Source: Clostridiales bacterium 38-18
GTDB taxonomy: Bacteria; Bacillota; Clostridia; Peptostreptococcales; Acidaminobacteraceae
DNA length: 64,000 nt
Assembly: GCA_001897605.1 (NCBI GenBank)
Contig: MKTL01000002.1
Span: forward strand, 206,683-270,682
Reading direction: 5' to 3'
The stretch's first letter is position 1, and the number at the start of each line of letters is the position of its first letter. The notes under the pieces are model-generated. The model did not search any database. It had not been told where the DNA came from and worked only from the letters and a program-made list of their open reading frames with translations. Shown in pieces: positions 33,866 to 43,890 of this stretch. The translations under genes were made by a program, and so were the position numbers.

Positions 33866-34846
33866 ATGATCAATATCGTTGCACTTGGAGGAGGAACTGG
33901 ACTTTCGATTCTTTTAAGGGGTCTTAAAGAGGTTTCAAATCATATTACAGCAGTGGTTACAGTAGCGGATGATGGCGGTGGATCTGGTGTTTTAAGAGAG
34001 GACCTTGGCATGCTACCACCTGGTGATGTAAGAAACTGTATCTTAGCTTTAGCAAACAAGGAACCCATTCTACAGGACTTATTTCATTATCGATTTAGTG
34101 AAGGGCGATTAAAAGGACAAAACTTTGGCAATTTAATGATCGCAGCGATGGTGGGAATATCGGATAGCTTTGAAGAGGCGATAAAAAAAATATCAGATAT
34201 TTTTGCGATAACAGGTGAGGTGTATCCGGTTTCAGAAGAAGACATCGTTCTATATGCGAAGCTGACGGACGGCACTGTCGTCGCTGGTGAATCCAATATT
34301 CCTCATGAAGCGATAAAAAGAAGTAAGCCCATCGACAATATTTGGATCGATCCAAAGGATGCCAGAACCTCTGATGTGGTGATTAAGCGTATCCAGCAGG
34401 CTGAAATGATCGTCTTGGGGCCAGGAAGCTTGTTCACGAGCATTATTCCTAACTTATTAATTCAAGAGGTGTGCGAAGCGATTAACAAGGCGACTGCACC
34501 TGTATTTTATATTACCAACATCATGACGCAGCCAGGAGAAACAGATGACTTTTCTGTTTCGGATCATCTGATAGCGATAGAGAAGTTTACTAAGCTTAAG
34601 CGAATCGATTATGTGGTTGTCAATAATGGTGACATTGGGACTGCAACGCTTGAAAAGTATGATAATGAAGGGGCTAAGCCAGTTTTACCAACAGATGAGG
34701 ATTTGAAAATTCTGAGTGAAAGAAGCATCAAGCTGATAAAAGGTAATTTTGTTGAAGAAAAGAAGGGCTATATCAGGCATGATGCATCTCAGATTAGCAA
34801 AGAGTTGGTAAGTCATATTGAACGCGTCTATAAGACCACAACTTAA
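33866..34846 (+). CDS. yvcK: Gluconeogenesis factor/UDP-GlcNAc-binding YvcK (GlmR)
   Basis: A 326-residue CofD-like protein. N-terminal VALGGGTGLSILLRG (residues 4-18), VADDGGGSGVLR, PPGDVRNCI and ALGPGSLFTS-type LGPGSLFTSIIPNL. In Bacillus it binds UDP-GlcNAc and stimulates GlmS, which links carbon flux to cell-wall precursors. Two bases after rapZ; a hairpin at 34864-34902 follows. Neighbours murB and whiA agree with an envelope/division role. Confidence 0.94.
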   Translation: MINIVALGGGTGLSILLRGLKEVSNHITAVVTVADDGGGSGVLREDLGMLPPGDVRNCILALANKEPILQDLFHYRFSEGRLKGQNFGNLMIAAMVGISDSFEEAIKKISDIFAITGEVYPVSEEDIVLYAKLTDGTVVAGESNIPHEAIKRSKPIDNIWIDPKDARTSDVVIKRIQQAEMIVLGPGSLFTSIIPNLLIQEVCEAINKATAPVFYITNIMTQPGETDDFSVSDHLIAIEKFTKLKRIDYVVVNNGDIGTATLEKYDNEGAKPVLPTDEDLKILSERSIKLIKGNFVEEKKGYIRHDASQISKELVSHIERVYKTTT

Positions 34847-34863
34847 ATGCATCGGGATATAGG

Positions 34864-34907
34864 ATCTAGCTTCATGAGTAAGGGTTATTCGAGAGGCTAG
34901 ATTTTTG
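34864..34907 (+). terminator. Hairpin after yvcK
   Basis: ATCTAGC (34864-34870) pairs with GCTAGAT (34896-34902), followed by TTTTTGG. The loop is long (25 bases), so strength is uncertain. Confidence 0.6.
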
Positions 34908-34958
34908 GTTATAATTGCAAGATTTACAGCCAATTGTGTCATCATCAGCAGTCAATTA

Positions 34959-34967
34959 TGGTATACT
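34959..34967 (+). promoter_or_regulatory. Extended -10 promoter of the NUDIX-whiA genes
   Basis: TGGTATACT: TGn extension and TATACT (34962-34967), 29 bases before the NUDIX start. Confidence 0.5.
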
Positions 34968-34996
34968 AATATAAATGAGAAAACAAAGGTGAGTCT

Positions 34997-35419
34997 ATGA
35001 AAAGGGTATATAGCTCAGGCGGCGTCGTTTATTTGGGAAACAGTATTTTGATGCTGCAAAAGATCAATGGCGATTGGGTATTGCCTAAAGGAAAAATTGA
35101 GCCAAATGAGACCAGCGAACAGACGGCAGTGAGAGAGGTAAGAGAAGAAGCTGGTGTTAAGGCGACGGTTTTAACGCCAATAGGTGAAACTGCATACAGA
35201 TTTAAAAATTATTGGTCCAATAATCATATCATCGAAAAAAAAGTGTTTTGGTACTTAATGAAAGCGATTAATTCAAGTGCACATCCACAAAGAGAGGAAG
35301 GCTTTATCAATGCGAGGTTTATCCACAGAGATAATGTCCTTTTACTTGCAAAATACGATGATGAGAGGGATATATTGGCCAAAGCGCTAGAAATAATTAA
35401 AACGTTTGAGGAAAACTAA
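34997..35419 (+). CDS. NUDIX hydrolase
   Basis: A 140-residue pyrophosphohydrolase. The Nudix box runs from GKIEPNE to REVREEAGV (about residues 33-55), with all Glu ligands present. Close in size and pattern to diadenosine-polyphosphate or (di)nucleoside hydrolases, but substrate cannot be read from sequence. Its stop overlaps the whiA start by one base, suggesting coupled translation. Such a NUDIX gene in the whiA cluster is not universal. Confidence 0.88.
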   Translation: MKRVYSSGGVVYLGNSILMLQKINGDWVLPKGKIEPNETSEQTAVREVREEAGVKATVLTPIGETAYRFKNYWSNNHIIEKKVFWYLMKAINSSAHPQREEGFINARFIHRDNVLLLAKYDDERDILAKALEIIKTFEEN

Positions 35420-36366
35420 TGTCATTTTCGTCTTTATCAAAAAATGAATTAACTAGAATTAGAACTGAGGGAAAATGCTGCAATAGAGCAGTTCTGTCAG
35501 GCATTATACGGGTTAGCGGCTCCTTGGAATTCGGTGGTAAGAATGCGATGAACCTAAGAATCATCACCGAAAATCCTGCGGTTGCTAGGTTGATTATCAT
35601 ATTATTAAAGAAGACCTATCAGCTTCACACTGAGCTTATTATGAAGGAAAACAAGGTTTTAAATAAGCATCATACTTATGAAATTTTTATCGAAAAGGCA
35701 AATGAAATATTGACCGATCTTGAAATTATGAAATATGATGGTGAGGCCTATTCACTAAACGACCATTTTCCTGAGCGGTTAACGGCGAAAAATTGTTGTA
35801 AAAAGGGATATTTGAGAGGCATCTATTTAGGTGGTGGCTCTTTAAGTGCACCAGAAAAAAGCTATCATTTGGAGCTAATTACGCACAATGAGCTGTTCGC
35901 CAGTGAACTCGTTGATTTTATCAATGACGTTTACGATTTGGGTACTAAGGTTACCATTCGAAAGAAGAATTTTATCGTTTATATTAAAGAGAGCGAGAAA
36001 ATTGTAGATTTTCTCAACATAATTGGTGCGCATCAGACCCTACTTGAATATGAAAATGTGAGAATCTTAAAGCAAATGCGAAATAATGTCAATCGTGTGG
36101 TCAATTGCGAAACTGCCAACATAACAAAGACTGCAGATGCTGCATTTGAACATATAAGAGCGATTGAATTTATTGAAGAAACCGTTGGTTTGGATTATTT
36201 AGAAGATCGCTTGAGGGAAATTGCTGAAGTTAGAGTGGAAAATCCAGAAGCGACATTGAAGGAACTTGGTGAAATGCTTTCACCGGTCATTGGAAAATCA
36301 GGTGTAAACCATCGCTTAAAAAAAATCATAGAAATTGCAGAACAATTAAACAAGAGGAAGGGCTAA
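35419..36366 (+). CDS. whiA: Sporulation/division regulator WhiA
   Basis: A 315-residue DNA-binding protein with two LAGLIDADG-like homing-endonuclease-fold domains (YLRGIYLGGGSLS near residue 132) and a C-terminal helix-turn-helix (ATLKELGEMLSPVIGKSGVNHRL, about 280-302). In Firmicutes WhiA affects division, chromosome segregation and lipid composition. ATG overlaps the NUDIX stop by one base. It ends one base before the lipoprotein gene, whose ribosome site lies inside it. Confidence 0.95.
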   Translation: MSFSSLSKNELTRIRTEGKCCNRAVLSGIIRVSGSLEFGGKNAMNLRIITENPAVARLIIILLKKTYQLHTELIMKENKVLNKHHTYEIFIEKANEILTDLEIMKYDGEAYSLNDHFPERLTAKNCCKKGYLRGIYLGGGSLSAPEKSYHLELITHNELFASELVDFINDVYDLGTKVTIRKKNFIVYIKESEKIVDFLNIIGAHQTLLEYENVRILKQMRNNVNRVVNCETANITKTADAAFEHIRAIEFIEETVGLDYLEDRLREIAEVRVENPEATLKELGEMLSPVIGKSGVNHRLKKIIEIAEQLNKRKG

Positions 36367-36367
36367 T

Positions 36368-37597
36368 ATGAGATTTAGATTGCTTATAGTAATAGTGATC
36401 ATTTCCCTAGTGACGGGTTGTAGTCTTAATTTTGATGGCAATGATCAAGCATTGAAACAATGGCGATTAATGGAGGAAAGTGCAGCAGATACAATTGTTA
36501 CGATTGCACTGGATCATAGCGATGCTCAGGTACTTGAGTGGTTAAAGGATACCTACGCAAGCTATTTAAAAACCAATTATAATATGACTTTAAAGGTGGT
36601 AGAGCAGCCGATAGCTAAAACGTTTGATGGCCTTAAGCAGGATAAGTTGGGAGAGGTAGATCCTGGTCAGATTGATATCATATTATTTGAAAATGCAAGC
36701 GATTTTAAAAATGCTTATCAGGCTGGATATTTATACGGTCCATTTACAGACAAACTGCCTGAAATCGGCACTGACGTGGATTCAAACGATTTGAATTTTA
36801 GGTATCGTGCTGGTATTGCGACACAGGGATATAACATCCCTTATGGCGTGAAACAGCTTTCCTTTATCTACAATGAAGATGTATTTTATGACAAACCTGA
36901 AACCTACGAAGCATTAATTGAAACCATAAAATCCTATAAGGGACAGTTTACTTACCCTAACCCCAAATCTTCTGCGGAGGGAGCTGCATTTGTAGCTGGT
37001 TTTGTCGCTCAAAATGTCGATTTAGAACCTTATTTGGTGGGCAATTTTGACAAGACAAAGTTCAAGCAGGTGATTACACCAGGCTTAAATACGTTAAAGG
37101 CGCTTTCCACCTATCTTTATAATGGAGGCGTAAGCTATCCAGCAACGGTTTCTGAGCTTGATGATTTGTTTAACAACGGCGCGCTTATGATGAGCTTTTC
37201 TTTAGATTACAATTATGCAACCGATCGACTTAAGGAGTATGAATATCCTGAAAATGCATCGACATTCGTAATACCATCTGGCGTTGCGACCTATGTAGAA
37301 TCGGCTTCGATTGCCTATAATTCACCCAATAAATCAGGTGCTATTGTGGCCTTGAATGCGCTTTTATCTCCTGAAATGCAAGCGAGCAAATTGAATCCGA
37401 AGGATTGGGGAAGTTTATCCATCTATACCTCTGACTTTACGCCAAAAGAAAGCTTGGATCAATTAAAAGCGATTAAATTGAAATCAACCACTGTAAAATA
37501 CGATGATTTTATGACTGCTCAAATGCCAGAGTTTACGCCTGAGATGATGTCTGTTCTCATCGAAGCATGGCAAACAATCGTTATGAATGGTCAATAG
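36368..37597 (+). CDS. Extracellular solute-binding lipoprotein, type 1-like, without a transporter
   Basis: A 409-residue lipoprotein. Signal with lipobox LVTGC (Cys18), then a bilobal solute-binding domain: VTIALDHSDAQVLEWLKDTYASY, IDIILFENASDF, GYNIPYGVKQLSFIYNEDVF and FTYPNPKSSAEGAAFVAGF, as in sugar-binding (SBP_bac_1) proteins. No ABC permease or ATPase is adjacent; it lies between whiA (one-base gap) and dnaE. It may serve a remote transporter or act as a sensor. Start follows GGAAGGG within whiA. Confidence 0.85.
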   Translation: MRFRLLIVIVIISLVTGCSLNFDGNDQALKQWRLMEESAADTIVTIALDHSDAQVLEWLKDTYASYLKTNYNMTLKVVEQPIAKTFDGLKQDKLGEVDPGQIDIILFENASDFKNAYQAGYLYGPFTDKLPEIGTDVDSNDLNFRYRAGIATQGYNIPYGVKQLSFIYNEDVFYDKPETYEALIETIKSYKGQFTYPNPKSSAEGAAFVAGFVAQNVDLEPYLVGNFDKTKFKQVITPGLNTLKALSTYLYNGGVSYPATVSELDDLFNNGALMMSFSLDYNYATDRLKEYEYPENASTFVIPSGVATYVESASIAYNSPNKSGAIVALNALLSPEMQASKLNPKDWGSLSIYTSDFTPKESLDQLKAIKLKSTTVKYDDFMTAQMPEFTPEMMSVLIEAWQTIVMNGQ

Positions 37598-37611
37598 AAA
37601 AGAGGCATTAA

Positions 37612-40600
37612 ATGAGTGAAAGTGGCTTTGTACACTTACATTTGCATACTGAATATAGCTTGCTAGACGGATTTGCTCGAATAGATCAACTGTTTAGTAA
37701 GGTTAAAGAACGTAATATGAACGCCGTGGCGATTACTGACCATGGCGTTATGTTTGGTGTGGTTGAATTTTATAAGCAGGCTGTGAAAAATGGGATTAAG
37801 CCTATAATAGGGTGTGAGGTCTATGTTGCCCCAAGAACGCGATTTGATAAGGATCCGATGTTTGACAAGCAAGCTGGGCATCTAGTCTTATTGGTTAAGA
37901 ATGAGGTAGGCTATCAAAATCTCATCAAATTAGTTTCAATGGGATATACCGAAGGCTTTTATTATAGACCGAGAATAGATTATGATCTGTTAGAGCAGTA
38001 TACTGAGGGGCTAATATGCCTTTCAGCATGTCTTGGTGGCGATGTACAGGACTTATTATTAAAAGGGGACCTAGAGAGTGCTGAGGCACTTGCGCTTCGC
38101 TTAAGAGCGATGTTTGCGCCTGACGATTTTTATCTTGAGCTTCAGGATCACTTTATTCAGGAACAAAAGATTGTCAATCGCAGGCTAATTGCATTAGCGG
38201 ATAAGCTAAATGTACCTCTGGTAGCGACAAATGACGTTCACTACCTCGATAGGGAAGATGAGTCAGTTCACGATATCCTATTATGTATTCAAACGGGTAA
38301 AATTGTTTCTGATCGAGATCGCATGCGTTTCCCTACAAAAGAGTTTTATCTTAAGACACCAGATGAAATGGAAAGCTTATTCAGTACAAGAAGGGACGCA
38401 CTTCAAAATACAGTGATAATAGCAGAAAAATGCAATTTTAAGTTTGATTTTACCAAACAGCATCTCCCCATGTTTGGGCCAGATGCTTCCGTCGTAAAAT
38501 TAGAGCTTAAGCAGCTGTGTCTAAATGGTCTAAGTAAGAAATATGATGACCCGATGCCTCATATGGAACGTTTATCGTATGAGCTAGGGGTAATCGACCA
38601 AATGGGCTACAACGATTACTTCTTAATTGTTTGGGATTTTATACGCTTTGCTAAAGCAAATGGCATAGCGGTTGGCCCTGGTCGAGGTAGCTGCGGGGGT
38701 AGCTTAGTCGCCTATGTTTTAGACATTACTGAGGTCGACCCGATAAAATACGATCTGATTTTCGAGCGTTTTTTAAATCCTGAGCGAATTACCATGCCAG
38801 ATATTGACATAGACTTTGAAGACGACCGGAGAAGTGAAGTTATTGATTACGTCGTTGAAAAGTATGGAAAGGATCGCGTTGCACAAATTATCACTTTTGG
38901 AACAATGGCTGCGAGAGCGGCTGTTAGAGATGTTGGACGCGTACTGGACATGCCTTATCAGGACGTCGATAAGATAGCAAAGGAAATTCCAATGGAACTT
39001 GGAATGACGCTTGAAAAGGCTTTAAAAGTAAATCCTAAGCTTGTAGAGCTGGTGAATCAGTCTGATGAATCTAGACATTTAATGGATGCTGCCTTGAAAC
39101 TTCAGGGCGTACCAAGGCATGCCTCTACGCATGCAGCCGGAGTGGTGATTTCTAAGAACTCTGTTGACAGTTATGTCCCGCTTTATGTTCAGGAGGGCGG
39201 AATTTCAACCCAGTTCAATATGACTCTTCTAGAAGAGCTCGGAATGTTAAAAATGGATTTTTTAGGTCTTAGGACATTGACAGTTATCAAAAATGCATTA
39301 AAATTAATTGAGGAGGGACAAAATATAAAACTCCTTCTCGATGCTATCCCACAAGATGATCCTGCAGTCTATGAAATGATCGGAAGAGGGGATACCTTAG
39401 GTCTATTTCAATTAGAGTCTACTGGTTTCAGGCGGTTTATGCGTGAGTTAAAGCCGACTGGGTTTGAGGATATCATTGCTGGGATATCTTTATACCGACC
39501 GGGACCAATGGATTCTATTCCAATGTACATCCGTAATAAATATGCTAAAGATCAAATCATCTATAAGGATGAGAAGCTAAAGCCGATTTTAGAGGTAACT
39601 TATGGTTGCCTGGTCTATCAAGAACAGGTTATGAGAATCGTAAGAGAGCTTGCAGGATATAGCTATGGTCGAAGCGACCTCGTACGCAGAGCGATGAGTA
39701 AGAAAAAAATGGATGTCATGGAAAAAGAACGTACGTATTTTATCCATGGAAAGTTGGATGAAAACGGTTCCATAGAGCTACCGGGATGTGTTCGAAGTGG
39801 TGTGCCTGCAGATGTGGCGAGTGAAATATTCGATGACATGGTGGACTTTGCCAAGTACGCGTTTAACAAGTCACATGCTGCAGGATATGCAATCATTGCC
39901 TATCAAACTGCTTATTTGAAATGCCATTTTCCACTTGAATTCATGGCAGCGCTCATGACGAGCGTTATGGGTAGCCAATCAAAGCTTGCTCAGTATATTC
40001 AGGATTGTAAGGATCACGGAATTAGATTACTACCGCCGAGTGTCAATCATTCATTTTATGGCTTTTCAGTAGAAAATGACGCCATTCGATATGGTCTTAA
40101 CGCAATTAAAAATGTGGGAAGAGGCATCGTTGATGCAATTGTAAGCGAAAGAAGACAATCGTCTTTTAAAGGCTTTTACGATTTTTGTGAGCGTGTAAAC
40201 CCATCAGAATTAAATAAAAAAGCAGTGGAAAGTATGATAAAGGCAGGTGCCTTTGATACATTAGGACATTATAGATCTCAGCTTTTGGCCATCTATGAAA
40301 AAACCATCGATGGGGTCCACGCAATTAAAAGAAGAAGTTCTGAGGGGCAGTTCTCAATATTTAATATGGGACACGCGGAAATCACATCAGAGGAAATGGG
40401 CAATAAAATACCTGAAATACCTGAGCTCAAGTCTCAAACATTATTACAGTTTGAAAAGGAAATGCTGGGTATATATTTGAGTGGACATCCACTTGACCGC
40501 CACAAAGCCTTACTCGAGTCAGTCTCAACAATGAATTTGGCCGAGCTTAAGGAAGCTGCGCAGGAAAATGAGGTTTCAATCAAGGACAATATGTATTTTA

Positions 40601-41094
40601 CTACCGGTGGACTTGTGGTTGAAAAAATCGATAAAATCACTAAGAACAACAGCAAAATGGTATTTTTAACAATTGAAGATTTATACGATCAGCTTGAAGT
40701 AATTGTTTTTCCAAAGGTCTATGAGAAGGTTCAAGAATTAATGCACAAGGATCAGGAGCTATTAATCAGCGGTCGAATTCAGCTTAAGGAAGATGAAGCA
40801 CCAAAGCTTATTGCTGACAAAATTGTGACTCTTGATCAAGCTGAAGGAAAATATAAACCTCAAAAGCTTTTTGTGCGATTTGCGAACGAGGATGCTGCAG
40901 TTCTTGAAACCGTTCACAAGCTTCTAAAGCTACATGAAAAAAGTGCAATGAACAGAGGAAAGAAGCTATCGGTAGTCTATTATATTGAAGCGACAAAGCG
41001 AAAGCTTAACAGCAATTGCCAAATTGTCGTCACTGACGAGATCGTTAGGAAAATTGAAGGTGTAGTCGGTCTTGGCAATGTCAAAATCGGCTAA
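37612..41094 (+). CDS. dnaE: DNA polymerase III subunit alpha (DnaE)
   Basis: A 1160-residue replicative polymerase of the DnaE class. N-terminal PHP domain (HLHLHTEYSLLDG, residues 8-20), polymerase core with VGPGRGSCGGSLVAY and the catalytic-aspartate stretch MPDIDIDFEDD (about residues 396-406), fingers/beta-binding region with SYGRSDLVRRAMSKKK, a helix-hairpin-helix and a C-terminal OB fold (about 990-1060). Firmicutes usually carry this plus PolC, which is not in the window. Start follows GAGGC. Followed by pfkA and pyk, a common Firmicutes order. Confidence 0.97.
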   Translation: MSESGFVHLHLHTEYSLLDGFARIDQLFSKVKERNMNAVAITDHGVMFGVVEFYKQAVKNGIKPIIGCEVYVAPRTRFDKDPMFDKQAGHLVLLVKNEVGYQNLIKLVSMGYTEGFYYRPRIDYDLLEQYTEGLICLSACLGGDVQDLLLKGDLESAEALALRLRAMFAPDDFYLELQDHFIQEQKIVNRRLIALADKLNVPLVATNDVHYLDREDESVHDILLCIQTGKIVSDRDRMRFPTKEFYLKTPDEMESLFSTRRDALQNTVIIAEKCNFKFDFTKQHLPMFGPDASVVKLELKQLCLNGLSKKYDDPMPHMERLSYELGVIDQMGYNDYFLIVWDFIRFAKANGIAVGPGRGSCGGSLVAYVLDITEVDPIKYDLIFERFLNPERITMPDIDIDFEDDRRSEVIDYVVEKYGKDRVAQIITFGTMAARAAVRDVGRVLDMPYQDVDKIAKEIPMELGMTLEKALKVNPKLVELVNQSDESRHLMDAALKLQGVPRHASTHAAGVVISKNSVDSYVPLYVQEGGISTQFNMTLLEELGMLKMDFLGLRTLTVIKNALKLIEEGQNIKLLLDAIPQDDPAVYEMIGRGDTLGLFQLESTGFRRFMRELKPTGFEDIIAGISLYRPGPMDSIPMYIRNKYAKDQIIYKDEKLKPILEVTYGCLVYQEQVMRIVRELAGYSYGRSDLVRRAMSKKKMDVMEKERTYFIHGKLDENGSIELPGCVRSGVPADVASEIFDDMVDFAKYAFNKSHAAGYAIIAYQTAYLKCHFPLEFMAALMTSVMGSQSKLAQYIQDCKDHGIRLLPPSVNHSFYGFSVENDAIRYGLNAIKNVGRGIVDAIVSERRQSSFKGFYDFCERVNPSELNKKAVESMIKAGAFDTLGHYRSQLLAIYEKTIDGVHAIKRRSSEGQFSIFNMGHAEITSEEMGNKIPEIPELKSQTLLQFEKEMLGIYLSGHPLDRHKALLESVSTMNLAELKEAAQENEVSIKDNMYFTTGGLVVEKIDKITKNNSKMVFLTIEDLYDQLEVIVFPKVYEKVQELMHKDQELLISGRIQLKEDEAPKLIADKIVTLDQAEGKYKPQKLFVRFANEDAAVLETVHKLLKLHEKSAMNRGKKLSVVYYIEATKRKLNSNCQIVVTDEIVRKIEGVVGLGNVKIG

Positions 41095-41112
41095 CGTAAA
41101 AGGAGTGATTAA

Positions 41113-42072
41113 ATGAAGAAAATAGGCGTACTTACAAGCGGAGGCGACGCGCCCGGTATGAATGCCGCTATCAGAGCGGTTGTACGAACTGCAATTTATC
41201 ACGGATTTGAAGTAGCTGGAATCTATAGAGGCTATCAAGGACTAATCGAAGGAGATATAGAGAACTTGAATATCACTTCTGTTGGTGATATCATTCATAG
41301 AGGTGGCACGACGCTTAGAACTGCTAGATGTCTTGATTTTAAAACAGATGAAGGCTTTAATAAAGGGCTTCAAATGCTTAAGATGTTTAAGGTGGACAGC
41401 TTGGTAGTTATCGGTGGTGACGGCTCTTTTAATGGTGCTAAGAGGCTTGCAGAAGCAGGTTTTCCAACCATTGGTATACCTGGAACCATAGATAATGATC
41501 TCGCCTACACAGATTATACCTTAGGCTTTGATACAGCACTTACAACCGTGGTGAATGCTATCGGTAATATTAGAGATACGTCATCATCACATGGTACGGT
41601 CAATATCATAGAGGTAATGGGCCGTAATTGCGGTGATATTGCCCTATATGGTGGCTTAGCTGGTGGTGCTGAAGCGGTGATTATACCAGAGCTCGATACA
41701 GATATCGACGAGCTTTGTAGAACAATTATCAGAGGAAAAAAACGCGGTAAGCTACACAGTATCATCTTACTTGCTGAGGGCGTGGGTAAGCCCTATGAAC
41801 TGGCTGAGCAAATTAAAGCGAAGACGAGCTCAGATGTAAAGGTAAGTATTATCGGCTATCTTCAGCGCGGTGGTACACCGACGCCTAACGATCGTATTTT
41901 GGGCTCAAGAATGGGTGCATATGCAGTTGAACTCCTTATGTCGGGTCAATATGGAAAGGCAGTGGGGATTCAAGGCAATCAAATGATCGCATTGGATTTT
42001 GATGAAGCTTTGGGTATGAAGAAGGATTACAATAAAAGTATTTACGAATTGGCCAGAATACTGGCGATTTAA
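41113..42072 (+). CDS. pfkA: ATP-dependent 6-phosphofructokinase
   Basis: A 319-residue enzyme committing fructose-6-phosphate to glycolysis. Signatures: GVLTSGGDAPGMNAAIRAVV (residues 4-23, ATP loop), GGDGSFNGA, PGTIDNDLAYTDYT (catalytic Asp in TIDND), EVMGRNCGDIAL and QRGGTPTPNDR. The Gly at the ATP loop (GGD) fits the ATP- rather than PPi-dependent form. Start follows AGGAG. pyk lies 43 bases downstream. Confidence 0.97.
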   Translation: MKKIGVLTSGGDAPGMNAAIRAVVRTAIYHGFEVAGIYRGYQGLIEGDIENLNITSVGDIIHRGGTTLRTARCLDFKTDEGFNKGLQMLKMFKVDSLVVIGGDGSFNGAKRLAEAGFPTIGIPGTIDNDLAYTDYTLGFDTALTTVVNAIGNIRDTSSSHGTVNIIEVMGRNCGDIALYGGLAGGAEAVIIPELDTDIDELCRTIIRGKKRGKLHSIILLAEGVGKPYELAEQIKAKTSSDVKVSIIGYLQRGGTPTPNDRILGSRMGAYAVELLMSGQYGKAVGIQGNQMIALDFDEALGMKKDYNKSIYELARILAI

Positions 42073-42115
42073 TTCATATGTAAATTAGGGCTAAAGGAAT
42101 TATAGGAGGAATTAT

Positions 42116-43876
42116 ATGTTAAGAAAAACCAAAATCGTATGTACGATTGGACCTTCAAGTGAAAAGAAGGAAGTATTTAAAGAATTAGTAAAAAGCGGTT
42201 TAAGCGTTGCACGTTTGAACTTTTCACATGGTAGCCATGAAGAGCATCTTGGTAGAATTGAAATGATCAAGGAAGTAAGAGAAGAGCTCAACGTTCCAGT
42301 TGCAATCCTTTTAGATACAAAAGGACCAGAAATCAGAACGGGTAAATTTAAAGAGCCAGTCTACACATTGGTTGAAGGTCAAGAGTTTACTTTAACAATT
42401 GAAGAATATATTGGTGACCAAAACAAATGCCAAATTTCATATGTAGGTTTACCTCAAGATGTTGTTAAAGGCGATAAAGTTCTTATAGATGACGGTCTTA
42501 TAGAGCTTGAAGTACTTGAAACAACAGAAACAGAGATTAAAACACGCGTACTTAACGGCGGTGATGTTAAAAATAATAAAGGAATTAACGTTCCTGGCGT
42601 TAAAATCAATCTACCTGCAATTACTCAAAAGGACATTGATGATATCGTATTTGGTATCAGAAACGGTATCGATTTTATTGCTGCATCATTTATCCGAAAA
42701 GCAAGTGACGTCCTTGAAATCCGTAAAGTATTAGAAGATAACTTTTCTCATGAGATTCATATTATCTCTAAAATTGAAAACCAAGAGGGCGTTGATAATT
42801 TAGAAGAAATTCTTGAAGTATCTGACGGTTTAATGGTTGCACGTGGTGACTTAGGGGTTGAAATTCCGACTGAGTTTGTACCAATCGTTCAAAAGAGAAT
42901 GATTGAAATGTGTAACCGTGAAGGCAAACCTGTAATCACAGCGACTCAAATGTTAGATTCTATGATTAGAAATCCAAGACCTACAAGAGCTGAAGCAACT
43001 GACGTTGCAAATGCAATCTTCGATGGTACAGATGCGGTTATGCTTTCAGGTGAAACTGCAGCGGGTAGATATCCACTTGAAGCTGTAAGAACAATGGCTA
43101 AAATTGCCCATGCAGCTGAGCAGTCGCTTAATTACAAAGAGCTTCTTGAAAAACGCGTTGCATTAGCAGCTGAAAAAGGTGTTACTTCTGCTGTGAGCCA
43201 TGCGACTGCAAATACTGCATTAGAGCTTGAAGCAACTGCAATCATTACTGCGACTTCATCTGGATTTACAGCGAAACGCGTCTCTAAATTAAGACCAAAG
43301 GCGCCAGTGATCGCATGTACAATTACTGAAGCATCTTGCAGAAGAATGAACTTAGTTTGGGGCGTTTTCCCACTTGTGATCGGTGAAGCAACTTCAACAG
43401 ATAAAATATTTGACATGTCTATAGAAAAATCTAAAGAACAAGGCTACATCAAAGATGGTGACCTAGTAGTTATCACAGCTGGTGTACCAGTTGGCGTATC
43501 TGGTGCAACCAACATCATGAAAGTTCAATTGGTTGGTGAAGTGCTTATTAAAGGTACTGGTCTTGTTAAAGACTTTATTAGAGGTAAAGCTTGTGTGGGC
43601 AGTACACCTGAAGAGTTAGAAGGTAAATTCAAACCAGGTGATATTCTTATTGCAACATCAACGGATAAAGATTTAATGCCATTTATCCAACAAGCATCAG
43701 GTTTAATCGTTGAAGAGGGTGGTTATACATCACACGGCGCAATTGTAGCTTTAAGCTTAAAGAAACCATGTGTTGTTGGCGCTACAAATGCGACTGAGCT
43801 TCTTAAAGACGGTGCTGATATCACTCTTGATTCTGCAAAAGGAATCGTATATGCTGGAAAGGCAAGAGTACTCTAA
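42116..43876 (+). CDS. pyk: Pyruvate kinase with C-terminal PEP-utilising domain
   Basis: A 586-residue enzyme making ATP and pyruvate from PEP. Core motifs: KIVCTIGPSS (residues 5-14), LDTKGPEIRTG, SKIENQEGV and MVARGDLGVEIP with the catalytic Lys/Glu set; C-terminal allosteric domain. Residues about 480-586 are an extra PEP-utiliser-like (phosphohistidine swivelling) domain with EEGGYTSHGAIVALSL, as in Geobacillus/Bacillus enzymes. Strong AGGAGG and even codon use suggest high expression with pfkA. Confidence 0.97.
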   Translation: MLRKTKIVCTIGPSSEKKEVFKELVKSGLSVARLNFSHGSHEEHLGRIEMIKEVREELNVPVAILLDTKGPEIRTGKFKEPVYTLVEGQEFTLTIEEYIGDQNKCQISYVGLPQDVVKGDKVLIDDGLIELEVLETTETEIKTRVLNGGDVKNNKGINVPGVKINLPAITQKDIDDIVFGIRNGIDFIAASFIRKASDVLEIRKVLEDNFSHEIHIISKIENQEGVDNLEEILEVSDGLMVARGDLGVEIPTEFVPIVQKRMIEMCNREGKPVITATQMLDSMIRNPRPTRAEATDVANAIFDGTDAVMLSGETAAGRYPLEAVRTMAKIAHAAEQSLNYKELLEKRVALAAEKGVTSAVSHATANTALELEATAIITATSSGFTAKRVSKLRPKAPVIACTITEASCRRMNLVWGVFPLVIGEATSTDKIFDMSIEKSKEQGYIKDGDLVVITAGVPVGVSGATNIMKVQLVGEVLIKGTGLVKDFIRGKACVGSTPEELEGKFKPGDILIATSTDKDLMPFIQQASGLIVEEGGYTSHGAIVALSLKKPCVVGATNATELLKDGADITLDSAKGIVYAGKARVL

Positions 43877-43890
43877 TCTGAGGAGGCAAT

